Translations under genes and position numbers: made by a program
In this document: positions 33,659 through 43,912 of the stretch, piece after piece
Numbering within the stretch: position 1 is the first letter of the stretch
Layout of the letters: each line of letters starts with the position of its first letter
NCBI GenBank assembly: GCA_026168455.1
Contig: CM047426.1
Span: 41,091,313 to 41,155,312 of the forward strand
Length of the DNA: 64,000 nucleotides
Direction: 5' to 3'
DNA from: Theocolax elegans
Taxonomy: Eukaryota; Arthropoda; Insecta; Hymenoptera; Cerocephalidae
Notes under the pieces: model-generated
What the model was told of the DNA's origin: nothing
The model's input: the letters and a program-made list of their open reading frames with translations, nothing else
Databases searched by the model: none

Positions 33659-34153
33659 CAAAATAATGACGCAGTAGCAGCAATGTGGAAAATACTATAT
33701 ATAAATTGATTTTAATTGCAATTAAAATTTAATTTTTGTTATTAAATAAAATGTTTAATAGGAATGGGAGAGAACATGTAAGTATGCAGTATGAAACGCT
33801 CTCAAAGCGGTAAGATAATAAAAATAATGTAAGGGCCCAGCCAATCGTACTTATAAGCAAAATAAGAGCAAAATCGAATCACATACACCGTGTACACTAA
33901 CACAGATAGCAGCCAAGCAGAATAGTCATGGAGACTAAACACGAGCACACCGCAACAGTAGCACCGGCTACTTGTTAGAAATAAGATAATTAAAATGCAG
34001 CATTACTCTCCCCACCATTACTAGCAGCGATAATAGCAAATCCTTTTTTTTTATTTTAGTAAAATAAGTATTTATTTAATTTATTGTCTTTTAGTTAGTT
34101 AGTTTTAAAATTCAGTTACGACTTCGCGTAACTTCAGTTTGGTGGGGGGGAGT
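33659..34153 (+). other. TE-B 3' UTR and polypurine tract
   Basis: Non-coding, ending in GGTGGGGGGGAG (34141-34152) next to the LTR start TGTGACA. Nothing else recognised. Confidence 0.7.
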
Positions 34154-35369
34154 TGTGACAAGGTATGTTATACCTGTCAAAATAATAAGCGAGCGAGTCC
34201 CAATATAAACTAGCCTACCTACCCTCACATCTCTAAGCCTACCTAACCTAACCGAAGCTTCCCAAATCCCCAATACTTCTCTTGGTTCCTTCCACCTAGC
34301 ACAAGGAAGCAGCATATCAGGAGAGGCTAAGCGGCTTCCAGGAGGCTTGGCACCAGGACCATGAGACAGCCTACGATGGCCCAAGGTGCCAGACTGAGCA
34401 GCACCAGCAGCAACAAGACATCCAGGAAGCTGTAAAACAATTAAGCAATGAATAATAATCCTAATTAGGAGGAGACAGGGAAGAATGTAGTTGCATACAG
34501 TAACTGACAGCTACATGCTAGGAAAGGATTAGAAGTGAGGTTATGGTAATCATAACATTACCATAACTCTCAATTAATAACTAGTATTATATACGCAGCA
34601 CTCCCTCGGGAGCTAGATATTTACCTAGGAAGCAGCTAGAATCCCCGCAGCAACGCAGCATCGAAGAAGAGCAGCAGTAACTGATCCGACGTGCCAACTG
34701 AGCGGCCACCGTGATAGCGAGTGAGAGAGAAGACTCGAGTATCGGCCGTCCCGTCTGCACCTGTAACGAAGTGGACCTATTAGTCGATACGTTAATATCA
34801 CGGAACGATCATAAAGGCTTACCTGGTCAACAGCATCATCAGTCCCGGCAATATCGTCCGCCTTGGTAAACATGGCCACGAGCACTCACTACACGAGGCG
34901 CGCGAGACGACGGCGGCCGACGAGCGACTCGACGCGAGAAACTGCGCGAAGCAGCGAACGAGCCCGAGCTCGATAGAGCTCATCGGGACGCCAACGAGGC
35001 AACACCGGACGACCGATATAATACCGTTTGCGAAGATACTTCGAGTGTGTATGTGGCTCTGACCGCAGAGCCGCAGACTTCCAGGAGACGACCTCCACTG
35101 GCATAATGTGGGTGCACGCCCTGCACCGGTATTTCACGATCTCTCCTGTCCGTAAGTGTGCTTCCCCTTTACTCCCCTCCTCTCCCCTCGGGCAGCAAGT
35201 AGCAGCAGCTCGCACGCAGCCGAGCACAACTATATAAATTCGCCGCGATCGTACGCGGCTGGCGCCCAAACCATATTTTAATTTTATAATAAATTAATAT
35301 AAAATAATATATTTCAATCGTTTATTTCGCCTTTGACACCACGCCCTAATCTCCAGCGTGACCGTTACA
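34154..35369 (+). repeat. TE-B 3' LTR
   Basis: A 1216-bp unit beginning TGTGACAAGG directly after the polypurine tract and ending GACCGTTACA. No second copy lies in the window, so the right boundary rests on the LTR tip. It contains an AT-rich polyadenylation-like stretch near 35270-35310 (aataaa). Frames on both strands inside it are not genes. Confidence 0.7.
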
Positions 35370-36539
35370 GTATAAATGGTGCACAGATCTTGTAAAGTGT
35401 TATAATTTATCTGTCCAATTATTACAAAAGTATACAGTTTTTTACACCATTATACATATTTGTAAATATTTAAACATTTATGTACATTTATATACACTTT
35501 AAAATTTCCACTCGGGTAGAATCAATAAATTTTAAGTTTTTGTTTTAAGTATAGAAAAAATTGTGCATCTAAATTAGATGTTTAACTATTAAATATAATA
35601 ATTATAAAAGTGTGATTAGAATAACACCATATTTGCGAATGTGTATACCTGCATGGAAGGTGTTTTTTTACTAACGATTACATTATGTTAGAATCACGTT
35701 AGATTTTTAAAAATCTAAAAATCTACTGCTTAAAGGATAAGTCAAACATTCAAGAAGTCATCCTTTTAATTCTGATAAATTTGTTGTTTTAGATAGAAAA
35801 TAGATATAAAATGAAAAAATAATGCTTTTTATTCGGTGTTTTTAAACAACTAAGATAGCATTGATTTATTGAAACAGAAATCTTTTTTGAGTTTTTTATC
35901 TGTTTACCGTACATGTAAGAATATTATACTATTATGTCGGTAAACAAAAAAAGTAATGAAAGAAATAAGCAGGCATACATGTTCATTACGAGCTAATTTT
36001 TTTGAATTGCTATGTATAGAATGAAAGCCTGCCATTTGAAGCTTACGATGCACAATTATGTTTTTTTTCGAATTCGATCAGATTTCGCTCCTTTCATGGG
36101 GTATATTAAGTTAAGGTAGAATAAATAAGAGCTTTTATATTAACAAACTCAATTTATTCTCTTCCTTATGAGTTAAGTATAGAGCACCATGTGCTGTCGA
36201 CGCAGGTCAGGACTAGAGTGCCGGTGCAGCGGCTATGTGTCTAAGAGTACAAAAGCGCTAATGTGCATGCGCGTCTGACTCTCAAGTCTGCGGCCCCTAC
36301 ACTACTCCTTACGTTTTTTTTTTTATTTACAAGTTTATAGGCGTGTTTTACCATGTCTGGTGTTACAAAGGTTAAGTATAAAATTTTTAATAGTCTGCGT
36401 CGGTGCTTAAATCTAACATATTTGCATATTGTCCAATGATCACATTTATGAGAACGGTACAGGTGTTTTGCATGAGTATAATCACTTAAATCTATATTTA
36501 CAATGGTTTTTATTATGATTATTTATTTATTGATTTTTT
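35370..36539. other. Mixed interval, MITE-like arm and AT-rich DNA
   Basis: 35380-35520 is the inverse of the 28801 repeat (ends ccactcgggt). The rest is AT-rich, with a CpG-richer patch at 36190-36300. No gene recognised. Confidence 0.45.
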
Positions 36540-36760
36540 ATTGTTAAATTGTTTATTTCTTCAGTATTTTAGTAAAAAAATGTCGTTTGATGCAGACAAA
36601 GTATTTTAAATTTTTTTATTTCTTCAGTATTTTAGTAAAAAAATGTCGCTTGTTGCAGAAAATGATGTTAAATTGTTTATTTCTTTAGTATTTTAGTAAA
36701 AAAATGTCACTTGATCAGACAATGAATGTTAAATTGTTTATTTCTTCAGTAATTTAGTAA
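36540..36760 (+). repeat. 61-63-bp tandem repeat running into the assembly gap
   Basis: Four units, with agtaaaaaaatgtc at 36571, 36634, 36695 and the fourth cut at 36760. Each has the look of an acceptor plus start (ttcttcag...aaaATGTC) followed by MSFDADK, MSLVAEND or MSLDQTMN, but the frames close at once. Confidence 0.7.
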
Positions 36761-36860
36761 NNNNNNNNNNNNNNNNNNNNNNNNNNNNNNNNNNNNNNNN
36801 NNNNNNNNNNNNNNNNNNNNNNNNNNNNNNNNNNNNNNNNNNNNNNNNNNNNNNNNNNNN
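36761..36860. other. Assembly gap, exactly 100 N
   Basis: A run of exactly 100 N, the usual placeholder for a gap of unknown size. It interrupts a tandem repeat on the left and a TE-B fragment on the right. Confidence 0.99.
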
Positions 36861-37350
36861 TTCTGCTCGTACGATCCATTCTGCAAGGATTTATTTCATT
36901 TTGTATTGGTTTTGCATTTGCTCTATTTACCTCATCGCTGCCATTCCATTTATTATTTACATGCTTTTATTATTTTCGCGGTCTAAGCTGACGTTTGGGT
37001 GGGCTGCTAGGGGACATATGGTATCAGGTATAATTTTCCTGGGACGACCTCTTTTACGGGTAATCGGGTTATTGGGCGGATTCGTGATTCGGATGCTTTG
37101 CGATAATTGCTGCTGCTGCGTTTGTGGACATTGGGGTGGAATTATTTTCGGGGAGGGACGTACCGCTTTAAATCGCTAATATGACTTTAGTTTGTCGTTT
37201 GCTGCTGCTCATCCTCCACTAAATAAATGCTAGGGGAGAATATTTGAATTATTTTTGCGGGTCCTATATATTTGGGTGCGTGCTTAGCTGCGAAATTATC
37301 GTCGGCTGACGATAGCACACGATTGCGGCGACAAACTAAATCTCCTAAAA
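36861..37350 (-). pseudogene. TE-B-like integrase C-terminus with AT-hook (fragment)
   Basis: The segment 37195-37350 is the reverse complement of TE-B 33435-33600 (shared cgattgcggcgacaaacta and gctgcgaaattatcgtcgg). Upstream on the plus strand, reading minus, the frame continues into a Pro/Gln-rich tail with TRKRGRPRKIIPD, whose KRGRPRK is encoded at 37055-37035. That is a canonical AT-hook. The fragment is cut by the assembly gap at its 3' end. Confidence 0.75.
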
Positions 37351-37900
37351 TATAATTTTTTTATTTTTGTAAATATGTAATTTGAATCATCTTAAATTAA
37401 TTTAAAACTATAGTTAAATTAAATTCATGATAAGTTTATCTGATAATTATAATTTATATAATAAATTGTATGTGATTTTTATTTATTGCCATTTGCATGT
37501 AAAATAACTTTATACCTTGTGTCTATATTATGTTGTTGCAACTAATTAATGCTAATTAAATATCTATTGCTGTTAATGATAATTATATATCTATTGTTAA
37601 TAATGATAATTAAATTTTTATTTCCTTTGTGCGAGAAAAATAAAGAGTAAAATGATTAAATGTTTCTGCTTGAATTTTTTTTTTTTAATTATAACAGCTT
37701 ATCGTCTGCATCGATGTTTTAAAAATCAATTTGATTTTGTAAAAAGAAAAATAGTAAGATAAGTGTTATTGTGATTTAGGTTAAATTGATCTTTTCTATA
37801 TATATCATATGTTTTTAACAAACGTTGTATACTTAAAATTAAACTTATGTTATTTTAGTCGCACTAATAAATAGAAAATTATTTGCGAAAAAAAAAATAA
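37351..37900. other. AT-rich interval
   Basis: No gene or repeat recognised. Two short direct repeats (tatctattgctgttaatgataattat and tatctattgttaataatgataatta) near 37560-37610. Confidence 0.6.
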
Positions 37901-38386
37901 AGTTAACCTTAAAATTTATCTAATATAATTTTTCGAGTATGCAGTATGACCGATGCATTTCTAGGAACTCTTGTGGAAAATGCCGGTTATTTGTTGTAAA
38001 CAACAAGATGGCGACGCCAAATCGTTTTTTACGTATACCAAATACTCTCATTCCTCAAATCGTATGTAGATGTAGATTGCCTGTTGAGCGCAACCAGTCA
38101 GAAGAAAAAAATGTTGTGTACGAAGATGGTCATACTGTCCAATGTTAAGTCGTAGATCTGTTGGTTTATTGTGTGCCCAGCTGCGTCCCGGATTCGCCGT
38201 GTCGATGAGTGGAGAGATCTCGAGATTCCTAGCAACAGGTGTGCTGCTCTTGCCGATTATCGATGTGGTGTTGATCGGCTTCTCAGTCTCGTTCGCCTCC
38301 TTCTTGATCTTTTTTTTTTTATTGTTTTCCTTTATAATCTATAAGTCGGGGTCACCAATGTAGCGTTGAAGTTAAGGTAAAAATAA
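37901..38386 (-). mobile_element. Gypsy leader and 5' LTR fragment, tRNA-Trp primed
   Basis: GTCGGGGTCACCA (38345-38358) is the same tRNA-Trp primer-binding site as in TE-1. It is followed on the plus strand by TGTAGCG, a plausible LTR inner edge. The 400 bases on the left would then be leader. The LTR is cut after about 28 bp by the PLE fold-back at 38387. The frames at 37939-38363 do not look like protein. Confidence 0.45.
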
Positions 38387-38389
38387 CTA

Positions 38390-38450
38390 CTCGCTGCTGC
38401 TCCTCATCAGGGACTGAAATGATGAGGAGCAGCAGCGAGCTCGAAACGTC
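38390..38450. ncRNA. Head-to-head pair of PLE hammerhead motifs (fold-back)
   Basis: A perfect 20-bp inverted repeat (38390-38409 and 38420-38439) with a 10-base spacer. The plus arm continues into CGAAAC (38442-38447) and GTC, giving a hammerhead layout with stem II GAGC/GCTC. The minus arm has the core CTGATGAG (38410-38403) and its own stem I (cagtcc), but lacks GAAAC. Each half keeps what the other lacks. Confidence 0.65.
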
Positions 38451-38640
38451 GGACAGCATATTTGGGGATAGTAGATTTTTAGTGCAGGGGAACAGTCAGA
38501 TTGCTTTATTAATAATTTGTTTTTATTTTCAGTTAGTGTTTTTATTTTTTATTTTTTATTTTTATTATTTTTATAGATTCTTCGGGGGTGATTACAAGTA
38601 GGGGCAATCTGACTGCCCATATAATTTACTGTAGACCGAC
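38451..38640 (+). mobile_element. PLE terminal fragment
   Basis: Sequence following the hammerhead. It contains a 12-bp inverted repeat cagtcagattgc (38493-38504) and gcaatctgactg (38604-38615) around a T-rich middle. It probably belongs to the PLE terminal repeat; no coding part is attached. Confidence 0.4.
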
Positions 38641-38771
38641 AAAAATATTAATTAATTAATTTATCTATGCAATTTAACACGTAGGTTATGGGACCTACTG
38701 TCAGTTTGCCCATATTGTATTGGTTTACGAAGCTCTAAAAAACTGGATTTTGATAAAAAACTAAATGGTTA

Positions 38772-39163
38772 TACCGTCACATACCCAATTGTTGATCAAT
38801 TAAGGCAAATCTGTACGTTCATAGAATAATTTTATGTTAAAATGACTAATAATTGTATATATTTTGACGCATGCAGAAAGTATAAGTATTAAACTTCCTT
38901 TTAGCCATCTCAGAAAAACAAAATAGCTGCCATTTTTAAAGTAAGCAACAATCTAAGAAAAAAAAGCGGGAAGTACCAATTTCTGATCAGTAAATTTTCG
39001 GTACATATACCACTTTCTGTTTAAGTCTACTAACCAATTATTGATTGTTTAACCTTCAAATTGTGGATAGCAACGTTTGGATTTATGTAAATATTATTAT
39101 TTTATTGAAATAATACACTGATCAGAAATTGGTTCATGATCAACAATTGGGTATGTGACGGTA
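38772..39163. mobile_element. 392-bp MITE with 27-bp perfect inverted repeats
   Basis: The ends TACCGTCACATACCCAATTG... (38772-38798) and the exact reverse complement (39137-39163). A second 16-bp internal inverted pair (accaatttctgatcag near 38976, ctgatcagaaattggt near 39118) lies inside. No frame of note. Confidence 0.8.
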
Positions 39164-39535
39164 CATATTATTACAAGGATTCCAATGATATTAAAAAAAG
39201 CATTGCTCACCGATCCAAAACTAAAAATATTTATTTTTAAAATTTGAATTTTCCAACTATTAGAAAAATTCGTGAATTTATTGCTTTCTTACACTTTAAG
39301 TTTTAAGATATATGAATTTATCGATCTTTACAAGCCAAAGAAATATTCTTAACATCTCAAGTAAGGCGGACTGTATTAATACCAGCCACTTAATAAACCT
39401 CACAGGATGAGTGTTTGAAAAAAGACTAAGACAAGCTAGGTCAACAAAAATATAAAATTTAGTTGTTTGTAGTATGAAATTAATAAAACCTTAATAAGAC
39501 GGAAAAAAAAAAAAAAAAAAAAAAAAAAGAAAAAA

Positions 39536-39604
39536 TTATATTTCGCCCTGAGTATGCCTGGTGGGCTCATCAGTAGAGTCCAGGCATCTCGTCTCTAGAT
39601 ATAA
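39536..39604 (-). ncRNA. Type III hammerhead ribozyme, array copy 1
   Basis: Complete motif on the minus strand: stem III TTATAT/ATATAA, cleavage after ATATC (39598), stem I TAGAG/CTCTA, core CTGATGA, stem II GCCC/GGGC, GAAA. Confidence 0.88.
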
Positions 39605-40097
39605 ATGACAGATATAAAAATTATTTGAAAACCAGCTGTATTCTGACGAGGAAGACATGGGGTATATATGCCCTACCGATAGCAAACTTTAATAAGTGCC
39701 ACATATTAACAGGTAGCCCCCTAACGCACTTACATAGAACTAATGTCTTAATCGTCAGACTTTTGTTACATAAGGCATATTCGTGATCCAATGCCATATA
39801 ATTTTAAAATTTGAATTTCCCAACTATTAGAAAAATTCGTGAATTTATTGCTTTCTTACACTTTAAGTTTTAAGATATATGAATTTATCGATCTTTACAA
39901 GCCAAAGAAATATTCTTAACATCTCAAGTAAGGCGGACTGTATTAATACCAGCCACTTAATAAACCTCACAGGTTGAGTGTTTGAAAAAAGACTAAGACA
40001 AGCTAGGTCAACAAAAATATAAAATTTAGTTGTTTGTAGTATGAAATTAATAAAACCTTAATAAGACGGAAAAAAAAAAAAAAAAAAAAAGAAAAAA

Positions 40098-40166
40098 TTA
40101 TATTTCGCCCTGAGTATGCCTGGTGGGCTCATCAGTAGAGTCCAGGCATCTCGTCTCTAGATATAA
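40098..40166 (-). ncRNA. Type III hammerhead ribozyme, array copy 2
   Basis: Same complete motif as copy 1, cleavage expected between 40160 and 40159 on the minus strand. Confidence 0.88.
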
Positions 40167-40710
40167 ATGACAGATATAAAAATTATTTGAAAACCAGCTG
40201 TATTCTGACGAGGAAGACATGGGGTATATATGCCCTACCGATAGCAAACTTTAATAAGTGCCACATATTAACAGGTAGCCCCCTAACGCACTTACATAGA
40301 ACTAATGTCTAGCTTGTCTTAGTCTTTTTTCAAACACTCATCCTGTGAGGTTTATTAAGTGGCTGGTATTAATACAGTCCGCCTTACTTGAGATGTTAAG
40401 AATATTTCTTTGGCTTGTAAAGATCGATAAATTCATATATCTTAAAACTTAAAGTGTAAGAAAGCAATAAATTCACGAATTTTTCTAATAGTTGGAAAAT
40501 TCAAATTTTAAAATTATATGGCATTGGATCACGAATATGCCTTATGTAACAAAAGTCTGACGATTAAGACATTAGTTCTATGTAAGTGCGTTAGGGGGCT
40601 ACCTGTTAATATGTGGCACTTATTAAAGTTTGCTATCGGTAGGGCATATATACCCCATGTCTTCCTCGTCAGAATACAGCTGGTTTTCAAATAATTTTTA
40701 TATCTGTCAT

Positions 40711-40779
40711 TTATATCTAGAGACGAGATGCCTGGACTCTACTGATGAGCCCACCAGGCATACTCAGGGCGAAATATAA
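40711..40779 (+). ncRNA. Type III hammerhead ribozyme, array copy 3
   Basis: First plus-strand copy after the inversion; cleavage expected after C40717. Stem III, stem I, stem II, core and complementary loops are all present. Confidence 0.9.
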
Positions 40780-40784
40780 TTTTT

Positions 40785-40815
<31 letters not shown>

Positions 40816-41286
40816 CCGTCTTATTAAGGTTTTATTAATTTCATACTACAAACAACTAAATTTTATATTTTTGTTGACCTAGCTTGTCTTAGTCTTTTTT
40901 CAAACACTCATCCTGTGAGGTTTATTAAGTGGCTGGTATTAATACAGTCCGCCTTACTTGAGATGTTAAGAATATTTCTTTGGCTTGTAAAGATCGATAA
41001 ATTCATATATCTTAAAACTTAAAGTGTAAGAAAGCAATAAATTCACGAATTTTTCTAATAGTTGGAAAATTCAAATTTTAAAATTATATGGCATTGGATC
41101 ACGAATATGCCTTATGTAACAAAAGTCTGACGATTAAGACATTAGTTCTATGTAAGTGCGTTAGGGGGCTACCTGTTAATATGTGGCACTTATTAAAGTT
41201 TGCTATCGGTAGGGCATATATACCCCATGTCTTCCTCGTCAGAATACAGCTGGTTTTCAAATAATTTTTATATCTGTCATTTATAT

Positions 41287-42423
41287 TGTAACGGTAAACG
41301 GCTCACGCGAGACGAAAATCGTACCGATCGCGTGAGTCTACCGTTGAAGACGCGTAAGGCGCATGCGCGAGCGCGTCGGAGAGCCGGTGTGCACGACACA
41401 CCGGCAGTATCGTTCGAACCTCGAACAACACGGGATCGGCAACACCGTTCGGTTCGTAGCTCGACCTAGAGTGAGACCAATCAAGGCCCCGCGATTCCGA
41501 ACTGTGGCGAAGGAGAGAGAGAGAGAGAGAGAGAGGGTCCGAGAGAGCGAAAGCGAGAAAAGGCGGACACCGCGAGTGCTAAGCTTCAACGTCGAAAAGA
41601 CAAGTAAGTCCTGGCCAGGCGTGCGCCGTTTCGAAATTACGACGCGATCCGCGAGCGGCATCGGGATACGCGCGGTACCCCGACGCACCATACCGCCCGG
41701 GCGAGAGTCCGGATACTCTCGCCGTGTCTCTCTCTATTGCGTAGACACGCATTCGGTAAGCCGGAGTGCTCCACACTCCGGCAATAATTTGCCCATACTA
41801 GGTCTTCGGCTCAACCAGGTGCTCGATACCTGGTGTAATCTCGTTCCCGCGAACATATCGAGACGCCGTGTCTCGGACCGTAGTTTGCGGCGGGCGCACA
41901 CACACACGCACACTGTATACATTTTATGTGCCCGCGTTTGTTTACATTTTCTTATTTAACTGTTATTGAGCCAAGGTTTAGCATTGCCTTGGCTCGCCCC
42001 GGCATAATTTATAAGCTTTTGTATCCCGTTAATTTTTGTTTATATAGAATAAATTACACTGACATTTTTAATCGCGAGTGTCGATTCATTAAACCCGCGA
42101 GTAATTCCTATCCCAAAGGCGAATACCGCCATGCCCCGCGGGTGTCGTGCACTGCACCTAGCACGACACACTTAACTGAGTAGCCGAGTACGAGCATCAA
42201 CGGAGGATAAGTGTGCACTAGATAAGTGCACACATTGTACACAGGGAAGACGTCGTCGCTCGGAGCTTGAGGCTAGCTCCGGCCGTCCCGAAAGGTAATT
42301 TTCACCGATTTGTCGGCTGTATGGTGAGACAGCTGACCTCGGTATTGCATTGATTTCCTGTACATCGAACAGATGTACTGGACGAACGTAACCCTCCTGA
42401 CGTACGAGAATAACCCTGTTACA
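41287..42423 (+). repeat. TE-A 5' LTR
   Basis: TGTAACGG...CTGTTACA, 1137 bp. Contains a (GA)n tract (41513-41535), a CpG-rich first half, and an AATAAA near 42049. Open frames of up to 198 codons run through it on both strands, but they are identical in both LTRs only because the LTRs are, and they show no protein family. A promoter is expected here; its start site was not identified. Confidence 0.95.
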
Positions 42424-42424
42424 A

Positions 42425-42442
42425 CTGGCGCCCAACACGTGA
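42425..42442 (+). promoter_or_regulatory. TE-A primer-binding site
   Basis: CTGGCGCCCAACACGTGAG follows the LTR. The first ten bases TGGCGCCCAA are those used for tRNA-Lys-type priming; the match beyond is partial, so the exact primer tRNA is uncertain. Confidence 0.7.
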
Positions 42443-43912
42443 GTTTCCTCGGGATAGGAAAAATTTTCCATTTAGTTGAATTTTGTACTGCGGACGTTGT
42501 TGTACATATAAATCGCAACGAGTGGTTGCGAGCACGTTGCGAGTTCGTCGCGACGAACATATATAAACAACAACACGAGCCGAGTACAAACGAACATAAT
42601 TCTCGGAATTGACTCGAAATAATACTTATTATTTTCGAAATAAGACTTATTATTTTCGAGTTAAATTAAATTTAAAATTCGAATTAAATAAATTTCTTAA
42701 AGTAATAATTCATAACAGACATAAATTTTATAAACAAATTAAGTTCCCAAATTTTCCCAAAAATTAAAAATTTTCCAAATTTTCCGAAATTTTCAACCTT
42801 TTCAAATTTTTCGAAATTTGCAATTTTTTTCAAAATTTTCAAAATTTTTCAAAATTTTTCAAAATTTTCAAATTTTCTGAAATTTTCAAATTTTTTTTAG
42901 AAATTTTTTAATTTTTCGAGGTTTTCAAATTTTTCGAGATTTTCAAAATTTTTTTAAATTTTTCGAAATTTAAAAATTTTTCATAATTTTTTAGAATTCT
43001 AGAAAATTTTCAAATTTTTCACATTTGCAAAATTTTTGTAGGTTTTTGGAATTTTTCCAATTTTTCCAATTTTTTCGGAATTCGTAAATTTTTCCGAATC
43101 TTTCGAATTATTTTAGAATCCTCGAAAAGATATTATTTTTTTTTTGCGGTAATCTGGAAAATTTTTCGAAGCGAATAGTACGATTTTATAAATCGAAAAA
43201 TAAAGTGTGTGCGTCGGAAAAATACGAGCGCTAGAACGATACCCTTAGAATTGTAATTTCTCGTTATATATTTCTGCGTAGCATAATAGGCGAGAGAGAG
43301 ACAATAGATTTGGTGTAAAGTGTACGCTAAGCTTTAACCAATTAATTAACTAGATAATTAATTGGCACTAATTTAGTACTATAAAAATAAAAAGACGTAT
43401 AATTGAAGTCTTCATTTTATTTATAATTCGTCTTTAATTTCGTTTATCAATTAGAATTATCTTGATACACGTTCAATAAATTTTAATTGACGTGCTGAAA
43501 GATTGTGTGGGCAAAAATAAAACACTTATTGTTTTATTCGGGTTATTTTAACTGTTTTAAATTAAAGAGGTGTTTGTAGTACCCACAATTAATATTTTAT
43601 ATTTAATTATTAAATCCTTACTCTGGTAATATCAAGCCGATATTGTTACAACTTGGTACAACCAGAATCGAAGAAACCCACACAACCTTGCATTAGCGTA
43701 CACGGTAGGACAAAGCCAGAGCAACCCAATAGTTAGGCCGTATAGTCCAATCATATATATTTTTTGTATTTTGCGATTATAATTGTGTGCCTTAGGGAAA
43801 ACGCGAGCGAACGACACCACGATAGCCGCGCAATTGGACTGCTCTGGTAAAGCGAAATAAATTATTTTTTTGTATTTATTGTAAATTATTTATTTAAATC
43901 GTTATTATAAAT
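42443..43912 (+). promoter_or_regulatory. TE-A leader with phased A/T tracts
   Basis: 1.47 kb before gag without a long frame. Between 42740 and 43060 it is built almost only of AAATTTTTC/AAAATTTTC steps, spaced about 10-11 bases. Phased A-tracts of this kind are known to bend DNA. The stretch just before gag (43600-43900) is ordinary sequence. Confidence 0.6.

Noticed and set aside
34220..34260. cctaacctaaccg as telomeric TTAGG repeats
   Set aside because: Only two near units inside the TE-B LTR; too short to mean anything.
41363..41959. 198-codon open frame in the TE-A LTR (and the same at 49858-50454)
   Set aside because: Present twice only because the two LTRs are identical; biased Arg-rich composition from (GA)n and CpG-rich DNA; no domain; opposite strand is equally open.
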